64,000 nt of DNA from Ruminococcaceae bacterium UBA6353 (GCA_002437905.1 DJRT01000002.1:101841-165840); one strand, 5' to 3'. Counted from the stretch's first letter, positions 50,065 to 58,915 are shown. Notes: a model not told the origin generated them from the letters alone. Program-made: numbers and translations.

Positions 50065-51443
50065 TCTTCCGTCACCTCCGCTGCCTTTTTCAGTGTGAAG
50101 CTGACCGTTGTTCCCTGCCCCGGAGCGCTCTCAAAATGCAGAACTGTTCCATGGATGCGCGCAATCTCCCGGCACAGCGCCAACCCAAGTCCGGCGCCGC
50201 CGAGCGCCCGTGAGCGCGCCTTGTCCTCCCGAAAAAACGGTTCGGTCAGATGGGCGATGCTTTCCGGTGCGATCCCACGCCCATGATCCTGCACCAGCAC
50301 CGTCACGCTCTCCGCTGTCTGTGCCCCGATCACCACTTCTCCGCCGGGCGCTGACGCCTTGAAGGCGTTATCCGCCAGGTTGTAGAAAAGGGATAGCAGC
50401 AGCGCCGGATTCGCCTCTATCCACACCGCCGGCAAACGAACCGACAGATGCACACCGTATTTTTCCGCCGGCACGCGCAGTGTCGCCTCCAGCCGCTCCT
50501 GCAGTGCAGAAAGGCAGACCGGCTCCAGCTGGATCTCCTCCCGGCAGTAGATCACCAGCTCCAGCAGGCGGCGGGAAAGCTCCTCCAGCCGCTGCCCCTC
50601 ACTGCCAATCGCCTCGGCGGCCTGCCGCGCCTCTGCTGTATCCAGCTCATAGCCGGTCAGAAGCTGTGAATAGCCGATAATGGCCGTCATAGGCGTTTTC
50701 AGTTCGTGGGTAAAATCCGAAACAAAGCGCATACGCCGCTCAGATTCTGCCTGCAGCTCCTCCACCGTTTGTTTCACGGTCAGCGACATGGCATTGAAGC
50801 TGTCCGAAAGCTGCACAATCTCCCGGTCGTGGCTGCGGATGGCAACGGTCTTTCCGTAGCGGCCGCCGGCGATCTCCTGTGCGGCATCCGTCAGGCGGTT
50901 CAGCGGCGCGGTGAGCCGCCGGGAAAGAACATACAGCACCAGCCCGCTGGCCAGCGCCAGCAGCAGCACCGCCGCGCAGTAAAACTGCCACAGCTGCCGG
51001 CAGCGTGCCTCAATATCGGTAAAGTCGGACTGCACACCGATCAGGTAGGCATCCTCCCCCACCTGCACCCGGCACACCGTCTCCAGCAGCAGGCATTCCC
51101 CACTGCGCGAAAAGGCAGAGACCCCCTCGTTGGCCTCCAGCGCCGCATATTCCGGCGCGGCCTCATCCAGATCACGGATGGTCACCCCGCTGATGCAATC
51201 ATCCAGCACCTGCCGGATCTGCTGCTCGGCGGCGGTGCGCGCCCGGCCGGTTATCCGGCCAGGCGTGATGTCCGCCAGGGACAGAAAGCTGCCCACAGCA
51301 TAGTTTTCCGCCGCACTGACCTGCCCGATCCGGGTACTGCGCAGCACACCGGTGGTATTGAACACCAAAAAGCTGCCCATCAGCCCGGTGGCCAGCAGCG
51401 CCGCCACATATGCCGTACAGAAGAATTTCCAGCGTATCCTCAT
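50052..51443 (-). CDS. Sensor histidine kinase
   Basis: The 463-residue protein has two membrane segments (about 8-30 and 153-175) flanking an extracytoplasmic sensor, then a HAMP linker (about 176-230). The phosphoacceptor box is FTHELKTPMTAIIGY (histidine about 246), and the ATP-binding domain has N-box NLADNAFKAS, G1 DHGRGIAP and G2 GGAGLGLAL. Its start overlaps the response regulator stop by four bases (ATGA), so the pair is translationally coupled. Confidence 0.95.
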   Translation of the reverse strand: MRIRWKFFCTAYVAALLATGLMGSFLVFNTTGVLRSTRIGQVSAAENYAVGSFLSLADITPGRITGRARTAAEQQIRQVLDDCISGVTIRDLDEAAPEYAALEANEGVSAFSRSGECLLLETVCRVQVGEDAYLIGVQSDFTDIEARCRQLWQFYCAAVLLLALASGLVLYVLSRRLTAPLNRLTDAAQEIAGGRYGKTVAIRSHDREIVQLSDSFNAMSLTVKQTVEELQAESERRMRFVSDFTHELKTPMTAIIGYSQLLTGYELDTAEARQAAEAIGSEGQRLEELSRRLLELVIYCREEIQLEPVCLSALQERLEATLRVPAEKYGVHLSVRLPAVWIEANPALLLSLFYNLADNAFKASAPGGEVVIGAQTAESVTVLVQDHGRGIAPESIAHLTEPFFREDKARSRALGGAGLGLALCREIARIHGTVLHFESAPGQGTTVSFTLKKAAEVTEECDG

Positions 51444-52105
51444 GGCAGCTTCTCCGGTGAAAAACGGTAGCCGACCTTATACAGCGTTTCTATCGCACCG
51501 CCCAGCCACAGCTTTTTCTTCAGCCGCTGCACATGCAGGTCCACCGTGCGCGTACCGCCGTAATACGGCTCCCGCCATACATTTTCGTATATCTGCTCCC
51601 GGGTAAGCGCGATATGCGGATTACGGGCGAAAAACACGAATAGCTCATACTCCTTTGCCGACAACGCAACCGGTGCGCCGTCCAGTGTTACGGTATGGCA
51701 GACGGTATCCGCCGCTATGCGGCCAAACAGCAGGCACGCATCGGTCTTGCGATAGCGGCGCAGCACATTCTCCACGCGCGCAGTCAGTTCACGCAGATCA
51801 AACGGCTTGACGATATAATCCTCCGCCCCGGCGCGCAGCCCTTTCACCCGGTCCGGGATTTCCGCCCTGGCCGTGACAAAAATCACCGGAGTATCATACT
51901 GGCGGATATAGTCGATCAGCTCATAGCCGTCATAATCCGGCAGCATCACATCCAGCAGCACCAGATCATAGTGGCGCTGCTCGATCATGGCGGCAGCCTG
52001 TGCGCCGTTTTCTGCCGTCTCGCAGGCATAGCCGCTCTTGCGCAGGCACAGACACAGCATCTCCCGTATGGCCTGTTCATCCTCGACAACCAGTATGGTA
52101 TTCAT
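51440..52105 (-). CDS. OmpR/PhoB-family response regulator
   Basis: The 221-residue protein has a receiver domain (acidic VVEDEQ near 6, phospho-aspartate in LVLLDVMLPDYDGYE near 51, KPF near 103) and a C-terminal winged helix (about 130-220; LTREQIYENVW, RTVDLHVQRLKKKL). The ATG at 52105 gives MNTILVVEDE. It heads the regulator-kinase-secreted protein operon and probably binds the TGTATC repeats at its own promoter and at the C39-like gene. Confidence 0.95.
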   Translation of the reverse strand: MNTILVVEDEQAIREMLCLCLRKSGYACETAENGAQAAAMIEQRHYDLVLLDVMLPDYDGYELIDYIRQYDTPVIFVTARAEIPDRVKGLRAGAEDYIVKPFDLRELTARVENVLRRYRKTDACLLFGRIAADTVCHTVTLDGAPVALSAKEYELFVFFARNPHIALTREQIYENVWREPYYGGTRTVDLHVQRLKKKLWLGGAIETLYKVGYRFSPEKLP

Positions 52106-52151
52106 CCATTTCACCCCAAACCAGTCGATAGCTTTTCCTACCGTGCAGAAA

Positions 52152-52183
52152 ATTCTACCACCCAATTGTATCCGGTTTGTATC
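52152..52183 (-). promoter_or_regulatory. Response regulator promoter with 11-bp-phased TGTATC repeats
   Basis: The minus strand has -10 TAGAAT (52152-52157) without a standard -35. Two TGTATC units (plus-strand reading) at 52167 and 52178 are 11 bp apart, and the nearer one is 9 bp from the -10, exactly as in the C39-like promoter. Confidence 0.7.
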
Positions 52184-52194
52184 TGCGCGAAGCC

Positions 52195-52917
52195 TCAATG
52201 CCGCTCGTCGAAATTGGTATACACCTCACAAAAACGCGCCTGAAAGGAGGCCGGCTCCCCTGCCGCATACAGGTGCGAAAGATCCCCAAAGCCGCTGCAG
52301 CGCAGGGAAGCAATCCCCTCCTCGCGCTCCTCGGTCACCAGGGTCGTCACCGAGGTCGGCAGTGCCACAAAGCCCTGCCAGAGCGGATAGGGCGACAGCC
52401 CCAGCAGGTGGGAGAGCAGCACACATTCCACCCCGAAGTGGCAGAATAGCACAAGGGTATCCGTATTCGGCCGTTCGGCGCGGAACAGCAGGCCGTCGTG
52501 CACATAGCCGTGCCGCTGCAGCACTTCATCTATCCCCCGGCACACGGCTGCATACTTTTCCGGTACATCCCCGCCGCGGATAAAGGGGGTATCCAACCAC
52601 TGATCCTTGTCGTACAGCGCCGGCCGCGCCGCCATAAAGGCCGGCAGGCGATCCCACGGATGCACCTTTTCCCCAGCGTCATCAACAGCATAGCCATCAA
52701 ATTCCCGCAGCCAATCGCAGGTTTCTGCCGTGCGCCCAAGCGCCTGCAGGGTCGGCCGTGCGGTATCCTGCGCCCGGCCAAGAGGTGAACAGTAGAACGC
52801 CTTTACATCCAGCTTTGTCAGGCGCGTTTTCAGCAGCTCGGCCTCCCGCCAGCCCTTTTCTGTCAGTGAGTCGATGCTGTAATCCGGATCGCCGTGCCGG
52901 ATAATGAGAATTTTCAT
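52195..52917 (-). CDS. Histidine phosphatase (phosphoglycerate mutase superfamily)
   Basis: The 240-residue protein has the phosphohistidine motif IIRHGDPDY at residues 5-13, the arginine in YCSPLGRAQDTA near 42 and the second histidine in LFCHFGVE near 157. It is larger than the cofactor-dependent mutase core, so it is probably a phosphatase for a sugar phosphate or nucleotide-like substrate. Its promoter (52950-52978) is divergent from that of the SCP2-like gene. The ATG has GGAGGG upstream. Confidence 0.85.
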   Translation of the reverse strand: MKILIIRHGDPDYSIDSLTEKGWREAELLKTRLTKLDVKAFYCSPLGRAQDTARPTLQALGRTAETCDWLREFDGYAVDDAGEKVHPWDRLPAFMAARPALYDKDQWLDTPFIRGGDVPEKYAAVCRGIDEVLQRHGYVHDGLLFRAERPNTDTLVLFCHFGVECVLLSHLLGLSPYPLWQGFVALPTSVTTLVTEEREEGIASLRCSGFGDLSHLYAAGEPASFQARFCEVYTNFDERH

Positions 52918-52949
52918 GCTTTTGCCCTCCTATGGTTCTTCGGCATCCA

Positions 52950-52978
52950 ATTTTACCATAACCGCTGCCGCATTGCAA
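52950..52978 (-). promoter_or_regulatory. Promoter of the histidine phosphatase gene
   Basis: The minus strand reads TTGCAA, 17 bp, TAAAAT, about 33 bases before the start at 52917. Confidence 0.75.
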
Positions 52979-53015
52979 CGGACGATTTTTCCGGCAAAAA
53001 TTGTCGAAGGAACAA

Positions 53016-53044
53016 TTGACACCGGCGGGCTGCCATAGTATAAT
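53016..53044 (+). promoter_or_regulatory. Consensus sigma-A promoter of the SCP2-like/aminotransferase operon
   Basis: A perfect TTGACA, 17 bp and a perfect TATAAT lie 35 bases before the start at 53079. It is the best match to consensus in the window. Confidence 0.92.
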
Positions 53045-53078
53045 AACGAAATTAAGGAACATAAAGGAGGAAACACCT

Positions 53079-53843
53079 ATGGTAGAACAAAAAGCTCTGG
53101 CCTATGCCAACCTGTACGGCGCCCTTGGTGCACTGGAAAACCTGTGCGCGCTGGATGAGCAGGCCAAAGAAATCCTGAAAAGCCTGAAAAAGCCGGTTTC
53201 CCTGTGCTTTGAAATACAAAACGGCCCCAGCCGCACCTTCCATTTCACACAGGAGGGCTGCCGTATCACCGAGGGCAGCGAGGGCTGCACCTGTAAGATG
53301 CGGTTCGCCTCGCCGGAAAAATTCAATGCCCTGGTCAATGACAGCAAGCCCGGCGTGCCGGTAAAGGGCACGATAACGCTGCTGCAGTTCCTGCTTGGCC
53401 CCTTCACGGCGCTGACCAACCGGCTGCAGGCGGTGCTGCGGCCCTCGGAGGAGCAGCTACAGGATCGCGCTTTCTTTGAGGAAAACACCCTGCTGACCAT
53501 GTATGTCATCGCCGGCGCCATCTCCGGGCTGGCCAATTCCGACTCCATTGCTATGATCTCGGCCGGCAATACGGTGGACGGCGATATTTCCCTGGGCATC
53601 CGGGGACAGGCCAGCGTTACCATCCGTGTAAAGGATCATCACTTCACAACCATCAAGGCGCCGGCTGAAAACCCGCGCGCCATCATGGAGTTTGCCGATA
53701 TTGATCTGGCCAATGGCCTGTTCAACGGCAAGGTTTCCACCATCAATGAGATGTGCAAGGGCAATATCCGGCTGGCCGGCGTGCTCTCCATGGTGGACAA
53801 TGTTAACCGTATTCTTGACCGCGTTTCGGTCTATCTGGCCTGA
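53079..53843 (+). CDS. SCP2 sterol-carrier-like protein of unknown function
   Basis: The 254-residue soluble protein seems to hold two SCP2-like halves: CTCKMRFASPEKFNALVNDSKPGVPVKG near 75 and AIMEFADIDLANGLFNGKVSTINEMCKGNIRLAGV near 205, each with the strand-helix order of SCP2 lipid-binding domains. A Ser/Gly-rich helix pair lies between. It has no signal peptide. GGAGG precedes the ATG at 53079. A class III aminotransferase starts 16 bases downstream, so the two probably share a pathway involving a hydrophobic substrate. The pathway is not known to me. Confidence 0.65.
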   Translation: MVEQKALAYANLYGALGALENLCALDEQAKEILKSLKKPVSLCFEIQNGPSRTFHFTQEGCRITEGSEGCTCKMRFASPEKFNALVNDSKPGVPVKGTITLLQFLLGPFTALTNRLQAVLRPSEEQLQDRAFFEENTLLTMYVIAGAISGLANSDSIAMISAGNTVDGDISLGIRGQASVTIRVKDHHFTTIKAPAENPRAIMEFADIDLANGLFNGKVSTINEMCKGNIRLAGVLSMVDNVNRILDRVSVYLA

Positions 53844-53859
53844 TAAAGGAGGAAGTACG

Positions 53860-55128
53860 ATGAGTAAGTATCCGGAATATTCTCACGAAAAAAGCCGCGC
53901 GTGGTTTGACCGGGCGCTGAAGGTGATCCCGTCCGGCATCTACGGACATCTGGGTCCCTCGGAGGGGCTGTTCCTGCCACTGGATAAGTGGCCGCTGATC
54001 AGCTCGAAGGCGCAGGGCACCTACTTCTGGGATATGGATGGCAACCGGTATATTGATATGATGTGCGCCTATGGGCCGAATGTGCTGGGCTATAACGATC
54101 CCGATGTGGACGCCGCTGCCATGGAGCAGCTCAAGGCCGGCAACTGCACCACCGCCCCCTCCTACAAGATGGTGGAATGCGCCGAGCTGCTGACCGACAC
54201 GGTGGCCACCGCCGACTGGGCGTATTTTATGAAAAACGGCACCGATGCCACCACCTTTTCGGTACTGTGCGCCCGCGCCCACACCAAGCGTAAAAAGACC
54301 ATTTTCTTCAAGGGCTATTACCACGGCAACGATCCATGGGCGATGAAGGCCGACTATCCGGGCGTTCTGCCGGAGGATGTGGCCAATAATATCATTGTGC
54401 CGTGGTTTGACATGCAGGCGCTGGAGCAGGTATGGGAGCAGACCAAGGGCGATGTGGCCGCGCTGATCGCGCAGCCGTATGACCACGGCAATTTCTATGA
54501 CAATGTCTGCGCCAGCAAGGAAAAGTGGCAGGCTGTGCGGAAATTCTGCGATGAGCACGGCATTGTGCTGATATTCGACGATGTGCGCGCCGGCTTCCGC
54601 CTGGATCTGGCCGGAAGCGACCATTACTACGGCATCAAGGCCGATATCATCTGCTTCTGCAAGGCGCTGGCCAATGGCTATAATATGTCTGCTGCCTGCG
54701 GTCGTGAATTCCTGAAGACCGCGGCCTCCTCCCTCTCCTTTACCGGCTCCTACTGGATGAGCGCTGTGCCCTTTGCCGCCTGCATCGCCTGCATCAATAA
54801 GATGAAGCAGCTGGACACCCCCAAGCTGTTCCGCGAAAAAGGCGAAAAGCTGACCTCGGCGCTGAAAAAGGCTGCAGCAGAAAATGGCTTTGACCTGGTG
54901 GTATCCGGTGAGCCGGCGCTGTTCTACCTGCGCATCGCCAACGACGACAGCCTGATGCTGCACCAGGAATGGGTAGCCGAGTGCGTCTCCCGCGGGCTGT
55001 TCCTCGCCTCCCACCACAACCATTTTATCAATGCCGCGCTCAGCGATGAGGATATCGCCCTGTCCGCTGACATCGCCAACGACGCTTTCTCGGTGGTGGC
55101 CAAACGCCACCCGGAGGCTTTGCACTGA
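53860..55128 (+). CDS. Class III PLP-dependent aminotransferase (HemL-like)
   Basis: The 422-residue protein follows the glutamate-1-semialdehyde aminomutase layout: ARG-like substrate entry VIPSGIYGHL near 24, DMDGNRYIDMMCAYGPNVLGY near 65, GYYHGNDPW near 155, the PLP aspartate in LIFDDVRAGFR near 240 and the Schiff-base lysine in CFCKALANGYNMSA near 265. It is not hemL itself, as no haem genes are nearby. Possible roles are amination or isomerisation of an aldehyde. GGAGG precedes the ATG at 53860; longer readings overlap the upstream gene. Confidence 0.85.
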   Translation: MSKYPEYSHEKSRAWFDRALKVIPSGIYGHLGPSEGLFLPLDKWPLISSKAQGTYFWDMDGNRYIDMMCAYGPNVLGYNDPDVDAAAMEQLKAGNCTTAPSYKMVECAELLTDTVATADWAYFMKNGTDATTFSVLCARAHTKRKKTIFFKGYYHGNDPWAMKADYPGVLPEDVANNIIVPWFDMQALEQVWEQTKGDVAALIAQPYDHGNFYDNVCASKEKWQAVRKFCDEHGIVLIFDDVRAGFRLDLAGSDHYYGIKADIICFCKALANGYNMSAACGREFLKTAASSLSFTGSYWMSAVPFAACIACINKMKQLDTPKLFREKGEKLTSALKKAAAENGFDLVVSGEPALFYLRIANDDSLMLHQEWVAECVSRGLFLASHHNHFINAALSDEDIALSADIANDAFSVVAKRHPEALH

Positions 55129-55140
55129 AAAAAGGCCATC

Positions 55141-55176
55141 CGCCGGCAATACCGCACGGTATTGCCGGCGTTTTGG
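55141..55176 (+). terminator. Terminator after the aminotransferase
   Basis: A perfect 14-bp stem (CGCCGGCAATACCG and its complement) with a CA loop is followed by a short TTTT. Confidence 0.8.
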
Positions 55177-55214
55177 CAAAAACGACATCCGTCCGAGAAA
55201 GTGAGGCAAACACG

Positions 55215-57425
55215 ATGAATGCCTTTTCCGCCGAGATTCATCTTGTCGATTGGGTTGTTGCGCCCAAAGCATTTCCGGCACCGGTGATCAGCCGGCTTTT
55301 TCATGCCGATGGCCTGCAAAAGGCCGGCATTGCGCTCAGTGCTCTGGGTTCCTTTGTCCTGTATGTGAACGGAAAGCGGGTAGGAAACGACTACTTTCTG
55401 CCCGCGAACAGCCTGTACCGTGCACGCAGCAAGACTGCCTTCCTCTACCCCACCCGGGATGACTTTACCTATCGCTGCTACTACACCGTCTATGATCTGA
55501 CCCCCTATGTAAAGGACGGCGAAAACCGGCTGGAGATCGCCCTGGGCAACGGGTGGTACCGGCAAACAGAGCGCACCGCCGAGGGAAATGTCGCCTTCGG
55601 CAACCGCCTGGGGGCGATCTACGCCCTCACGCTGGAGGATAAGGCCGGCCGCCGCACGCTGCTTTCCGACGGTACGGAGGACTGCCGCACCTGCAATACG
55701 CTGGCCAGCGACCTCTTCTATGGCGAAACCTACGATGCACGCTGCACAGAGTTTACCCATGCGCCGGTGGATATCCTGAAGCTGCCGGATACCCTGCTGA
55801 CCCCCGATGATGCCCCGCCGGACAGAGTTATCCGCACCCTGGAGCCGAAGCAACTGTTTGCCGATGGCAGCCGGCAGCTGTATGACGCCGGCGAAAACAT
55901 CAGCGGCTTTGTCTGTATAGAGACGGATGCCCCCGCCGGCGAACCGGTGCGCATCCGCTATGCCGAGACCATCCGGGGGAACGAGCTGTTTTTCGGCGGC
56001 ACGGGAGACGATTTCCGCAGCCCGTCCGGTGTGCAGCAGATCATGCAGGACACCTTTATCGGCGATGGACGCCGCCATGTTTTTGAACCGCAGTTTCTGT
56101 GGCACGCCTTCCGGTACTTTGAAATCTGCGGAAACGGCAGACCGCTGTGTGTGAAGGTCATCCACAGCGATGTACCCATCACATCTGCGTTCCACTCCTC
56201 CTCTCCGGAGCTGAACTGGCTGTATACCGCCTTTCTGCGCACCCAAACCGCGAATATGCACCAGGGCGTGCCGCTGGACTGCCCGCACCGCGAAAGGCTC
56301 GGCTATACCGGCGATGGGCAGGTGTGCGCGCCGGCTGCCATGCAGATGCTGGGGGCACAGGCGTTTTACCGTAAGTGGATCCGCGATATCTTTGACTCAC
56401 AGGACCCGAAGACCGGCCATGTCAACCACACTGCCCCCTTTGCGGGCGGTGGCGGCGGCCCCGGCGGCTGGGGCATGGCTGCGATCACGGTTCCCTACCA
56501 CTATTATGTGCTCTATGGCGATATCACGCCGGCCAAAGAGCATTACGAGGGGATCAAAAAATGGATCGACTACCTCATTGCCCATTCCGAGAACGGGCTG
56601 GTCGTGCGGGAAGAAGAGGGTGGCTGGTGCCTGGGGGACTGGAATGCGCCGGAGCCAATGGCGCTTGATCCGGCTTTTGTGAACACCTGCCTGTTTATCC
56701 GGGCGCTCCGCTTTGCCGGCGTGATCGCACGCGGACTCGGCCAGCCGGAGGATGCCGACCGCTTCAACCGACTGATCGACACAGCCGGGGCGGCGGTCGT
56801 GCGTGACTACTACAACGCCACCACTCACAGCTTTGCCGACGGTCTGCAGGGGGCCGATGCATTTGCCGTGGCCGCCGGCCTCGGTGATGCCGCAACAGTG
56901 GAAAACCTCAAGCAAAAATACGCTGCCCTCGGGCATTTTGACACCGGATTCCTGGCCACGGACCTGCTGATACAGGTGCTATTGGAAAACGGCGGCGAGG
57001 ACGCTGCCTTTGCGCTGCTCACCTCCCACACCCCAGGCAGCAGCTTTGGCGATTGGATGGATAGGGGCGCCACCACGATATGGGAGACCTGGCGGGGAGA
57101 CAATTCCCTCAACCACCCCATGTTCGGTGCCTGTTCGCGTATGCTCTTTTCCGGTATTCTCGGCATCCGGCCGGCAGCGGACCCCACCGGCTCTGCCCCC
57201 CTGCTCATCGCCCCGAAAACGCCGGAAGGGCTGCACTTTGCCGAGGGGTACACGACCCTGCCCGGCGGCCGGCTTTCGGTATCCTGGCGCCGGGAGGCAG
57301 CACAGATCCGCTTTACGGTCACCGTGCCGGAAAAGCAGGCAGCGGTTTTTCGCTACGGAGAAACCGCCGTGCCGCTGCACAGCGGGACAAATCACTTTCT
57401 GTGTGCGCAGGAAACCGGCGCATAA
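55215..57425 (+). CDS. GH78 alpha-L-rhamnosidase
   Basis: The 736-residue cytoplasmic protein (no signal peptide) cleaves terminal alpha-L-rhamnose. N-terminal beta domains (about 1-290) precede the (alpha/alpha)6 barrel with DCPHRERLGYTGDGQV near 355 (general acid region), GGWCLGDWNAP near 475 and MDRGATTIWETWRGDNSLNH near 615. A C-terminal beta domain follows. The ATG at 55215 has GTGAGG upstream. No separate promoter is visible, so it may depend on readthrough of the preceding terminator. Rhamnose-catabolic genes are not adjacent. Confidence 0.87.
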   Translation: MNAFSAEIHLVDWVVAPKAFPAPVISRLFHADGLQKAGIALSALGSFVLYVNGKRVGNDYFLPANSLYRARSKTAFLYPTRDDFTYRCYYTVYDLTPYVKDGENRLEIALGNGWYRQTERTAEGNVAFGNRLGAIYALTLEDKAGRRTLLSDGTEDCRTCNTLASDLFYGETYDARCTEFTHAPVDILKLPDTLLTPDDAPPDRVIRTLEPKQLFADGSRQLYDAGENISGFVCIETDAPAGEPVRIRYAETIRGNELFFGGTGDDFRSPSGVQQIMQDTFIGDGRRHVFEPQFLWHAFRYFEICGNGRPLCVKVIHSDVPITSAFHSSSPELNWLYTAFLRTQTANMHQGVPLDCPHRERLGYTGDGQVCAPAAMQMLGAQAFYRKWIRDIFDSQDPKTGHVNHTAPFAGGGGGPGGWGMAAITVPYHYYVLYGDITPAKEHYEGIKKWIDYLIAHSENGLVVREEEGGWCLGDWNAPEPMALDPAFVNTCLFIRALRFAGVIARGLGQPEDADRFNRLIDTAGAAVVRDYYNATTHSFADGLQGADAFAVAAGLGDAATVENLKQKYAALGHFDTGFLATDLLIQVLLENGGEDAAFALLTSHTPGSSFGDWMDRGATTIWETWRGDNSLNHPMFGACSRMLFSGILGIRPAADPTGSAPLLIAPKTPEGLHFAEGYTTLPGGRLSVSWRREAAQIRFTVTVPEKQAAVFRYGETAVPLHSGTNHFLCAQETGA

Positions 57426-57445
57426 AGGCAATTGGCGAAAAAAAA

Positions 57446-57490
57446 GCACCGGGTGCCCAGTAATAGGCGCCCGGTGCTTCTTTTGGTTTT
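57446..57490. terminator. Terminator between GH78 and GGDEF genes
   Basis: A 12-bp stem (GCACCGGGTGCC with one G-T mismatch) with an 8-base loop is followed by TTCTTTT on the plus strand and preceded by eight A residues. It serves convergent genes. Confidence 0.82.
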
Positions 57491-57511
57491 GTTGTATGCC
57501 GTACACCGTTT

Positions 57512-58627
57512 TTACTCGGCTACGGCATACCGGCTCTCCGCCGGCTCCAGCGTATACACCGTTACGCAGTTTTTCCCATCCAGCTTGGACTGGTACAGCG
57601 CCTTATCCGCAAGGTCGATCACATCGCGGATGGTGGCAGAGGACAGATCCGGAGCGATGCACACCCCCACGCTGACCGTTGTACGAACCTCCTTGCCGCT
57701 GCAGCCGATCCGCAGCTCCGCGATGCGGCAACGGATATCCTCGGCTACTGCCGCCGCGTCGTGGTCGCATTGCATGATCAGCAAAAATTCCTCGCCGCCC
57801 CAGCGGCAGCAGCGGCAGTGTGTGCATACCGTTCCCAGCGGAACCGAGGCAACCGCCTTCAGCACCTCATCCCCGCAGATATGGCCGTACTGGTCGTTGA
57901 TCGCCTTAAAATCGTCCACATCCAGCATAATGACCGAGACCTTGTTTTCGGTCCTCTCTGAAAAAGCCTCTTCCATAAACTCATTGATCCCGTAGCGGTT
58001 ATACAGCCCTGTCAGGGCGTCGTGGCGGTACAGGTGCCGATACTGCCGCTTGGCTTCTTCAAGCTGCGCCTGCGTCTCGCTGCGCACCAGCTCAAGCAGC
58101 AGGCAAATGCAGTAGACCGAGCAGTACAGGAAAGGAAAGCGCAGCATAAATTCATCCGTGTAGTCATACTGCAGCAGTGCCCGGCCGGGCGGGCACCAAA
58201 ACAGGAACAGCATCATCGCCAGCGCCAGAGCCGAAAAGGCACTGCCGCCCCGGACGCCGAAGATCAGCATGGCAAAGCTCGGGATCAGGCAGATCCACAG
58301 GGCACTGAAGCCATTTGGCACGCCGCTGATAAAGAAGAACAGCAGCAGCCCCATGGATTCCGCCGCAAAAAGGCCGTACACCAGCTTGTCGTTCACAAAG
58401 GAAAGGTGCAGCAGCAGAACATTCAAAAGACTCACAGCTGAAAACGCCAGTGTAAAGCCCAGCAGCAGGTACTCCGCCGTGAACCAGTTGACAACCGTCA
58501 TCACAAACGATATCAGGGCCAGCGCCCATTCCAGGCCGCCAAAGACCAGCCGCCGTCTGGATGTATCGGATACAACGACCGCCTTGATCTTTGACAAAAA
58601 TCCGGCATACAGATGCTGTATTTTCAT
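57512..58627 (-). CDS. Membrane diguanylate cyclase (GGDEF)
   Basis: The 371-residue protein has six or so membrane segments (about 28-185) and a C-terminal GGDEF domain (about 205-360). It shows HDALTGLYNRYGINEF near 203, MLDVDDFKAINDQYGH near 235 and the active-site loop WGGEEF near 278 (GGEEF, an active variant). No RxxD inhibition site was obvious. It makes c-di-GMP. A strong promoter and a structured 110-base leader precede it. It is the only GGDEF gene in the window. Confidence 0.92.
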   Translation of the reverse strand: MKIQHLYAGFLSKIKAVVVSDTSRRRLVFGGLEWALALISFVMTVVNWFTAEYLLLGFTLAFSAVSLLNVLLLHLSFVNDKLVYGLFAAESMGLLLFFFISGVPNGFSALWICLIPSFAMLIFGVRGGSAFSALALAMMLFLFWCPPGRALLQYDYTDEFMLRFPFLYCSVYCICLLLELVRSETQAQLEEAKRQYRHLYRHDALTGLYNRYGINEFMEEAFSERTENKVSVIMLDVDDFKAINDQYGHICGDEVLKAVASVPLGTVCTHCRCCRWGGEEFLLIMQCDHDAAAVAEDIRCRIAELRIGCSGKEVRTTVSVGVCIAPDLSSATIRDVIDLADKALYQSKLDGKNCVTVYTLEPAESRYAVAE

Positions 58628-58647
58628 TTTCCCACCTCTTTATACAA

Positions 58648-58717
58648 ACGACAAAGGCCCCTGGGCCTCCCGGTGAGCCGCATTCACCAAAAGCCCCTGT
58701 GAAAGTCCTTCTATCGT
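58648..58717 (-). other. Structured 5' leader of the diguanylate cyclase mRNA
   Basis: Within the leader, a 14-position arm at 58663-58676 pairs with 58684-58697 with one mismatch and three G-U pairs around a 7-base loop, and flanking ACGA/TCGT can close an outer stem. I could not match it to the c-di-GMP-I riboswitch or another class I know. It could be a regulatory RNA element or only a stabilising fold. Confidence 0.4.
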
Positions 58718-58743
58718 CTGAAACCCCATACTAACACTGCATA

Positions 58744-58772
58744 ATTATATACAAAACCAAAAAATAAGTCAA
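58744..58772 (-). promoter_or_regulatory. Promoter of the diguanylate cyclase gene
   Basis: The minus strand reads TTGACT, 17 bp and a perfect TATAAT, about 117 bases before the start codon. Confidence 0.85.
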
Positions 58773-58823
58773 CGCTTATTTTTGCTTTTTGCCCGTAAAT
58801 TGCCACAAATCGCCTTTTACGGC

Positions 58824-58852
58824 TTGTTTTTTTGCCCGCGGTAGTGTACAAT
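58824..58852 (+). promoter_or_regulatory. Promoter of the lipoprotein gene
   Basis: TTGTTT, 17 bp and TACAAT lie 63 bases before the start at 58916. Confidence 0.65.
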
Positions 58853-58915
58853 GTGGGCAGGAAGCCATAGACAAGCAAAAGCCGCCCCCTGTCTATGAAG
58901 AAAGGAGTCCCCCTT

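Noticed and set aside
58648..58717. c-di-GMP-I (GEMM) riboswitch upstream of the GGDEF gene
   Set aside because: The conserved internal-loop and tetraloop-receptor sequences of that class are not present in the leader.
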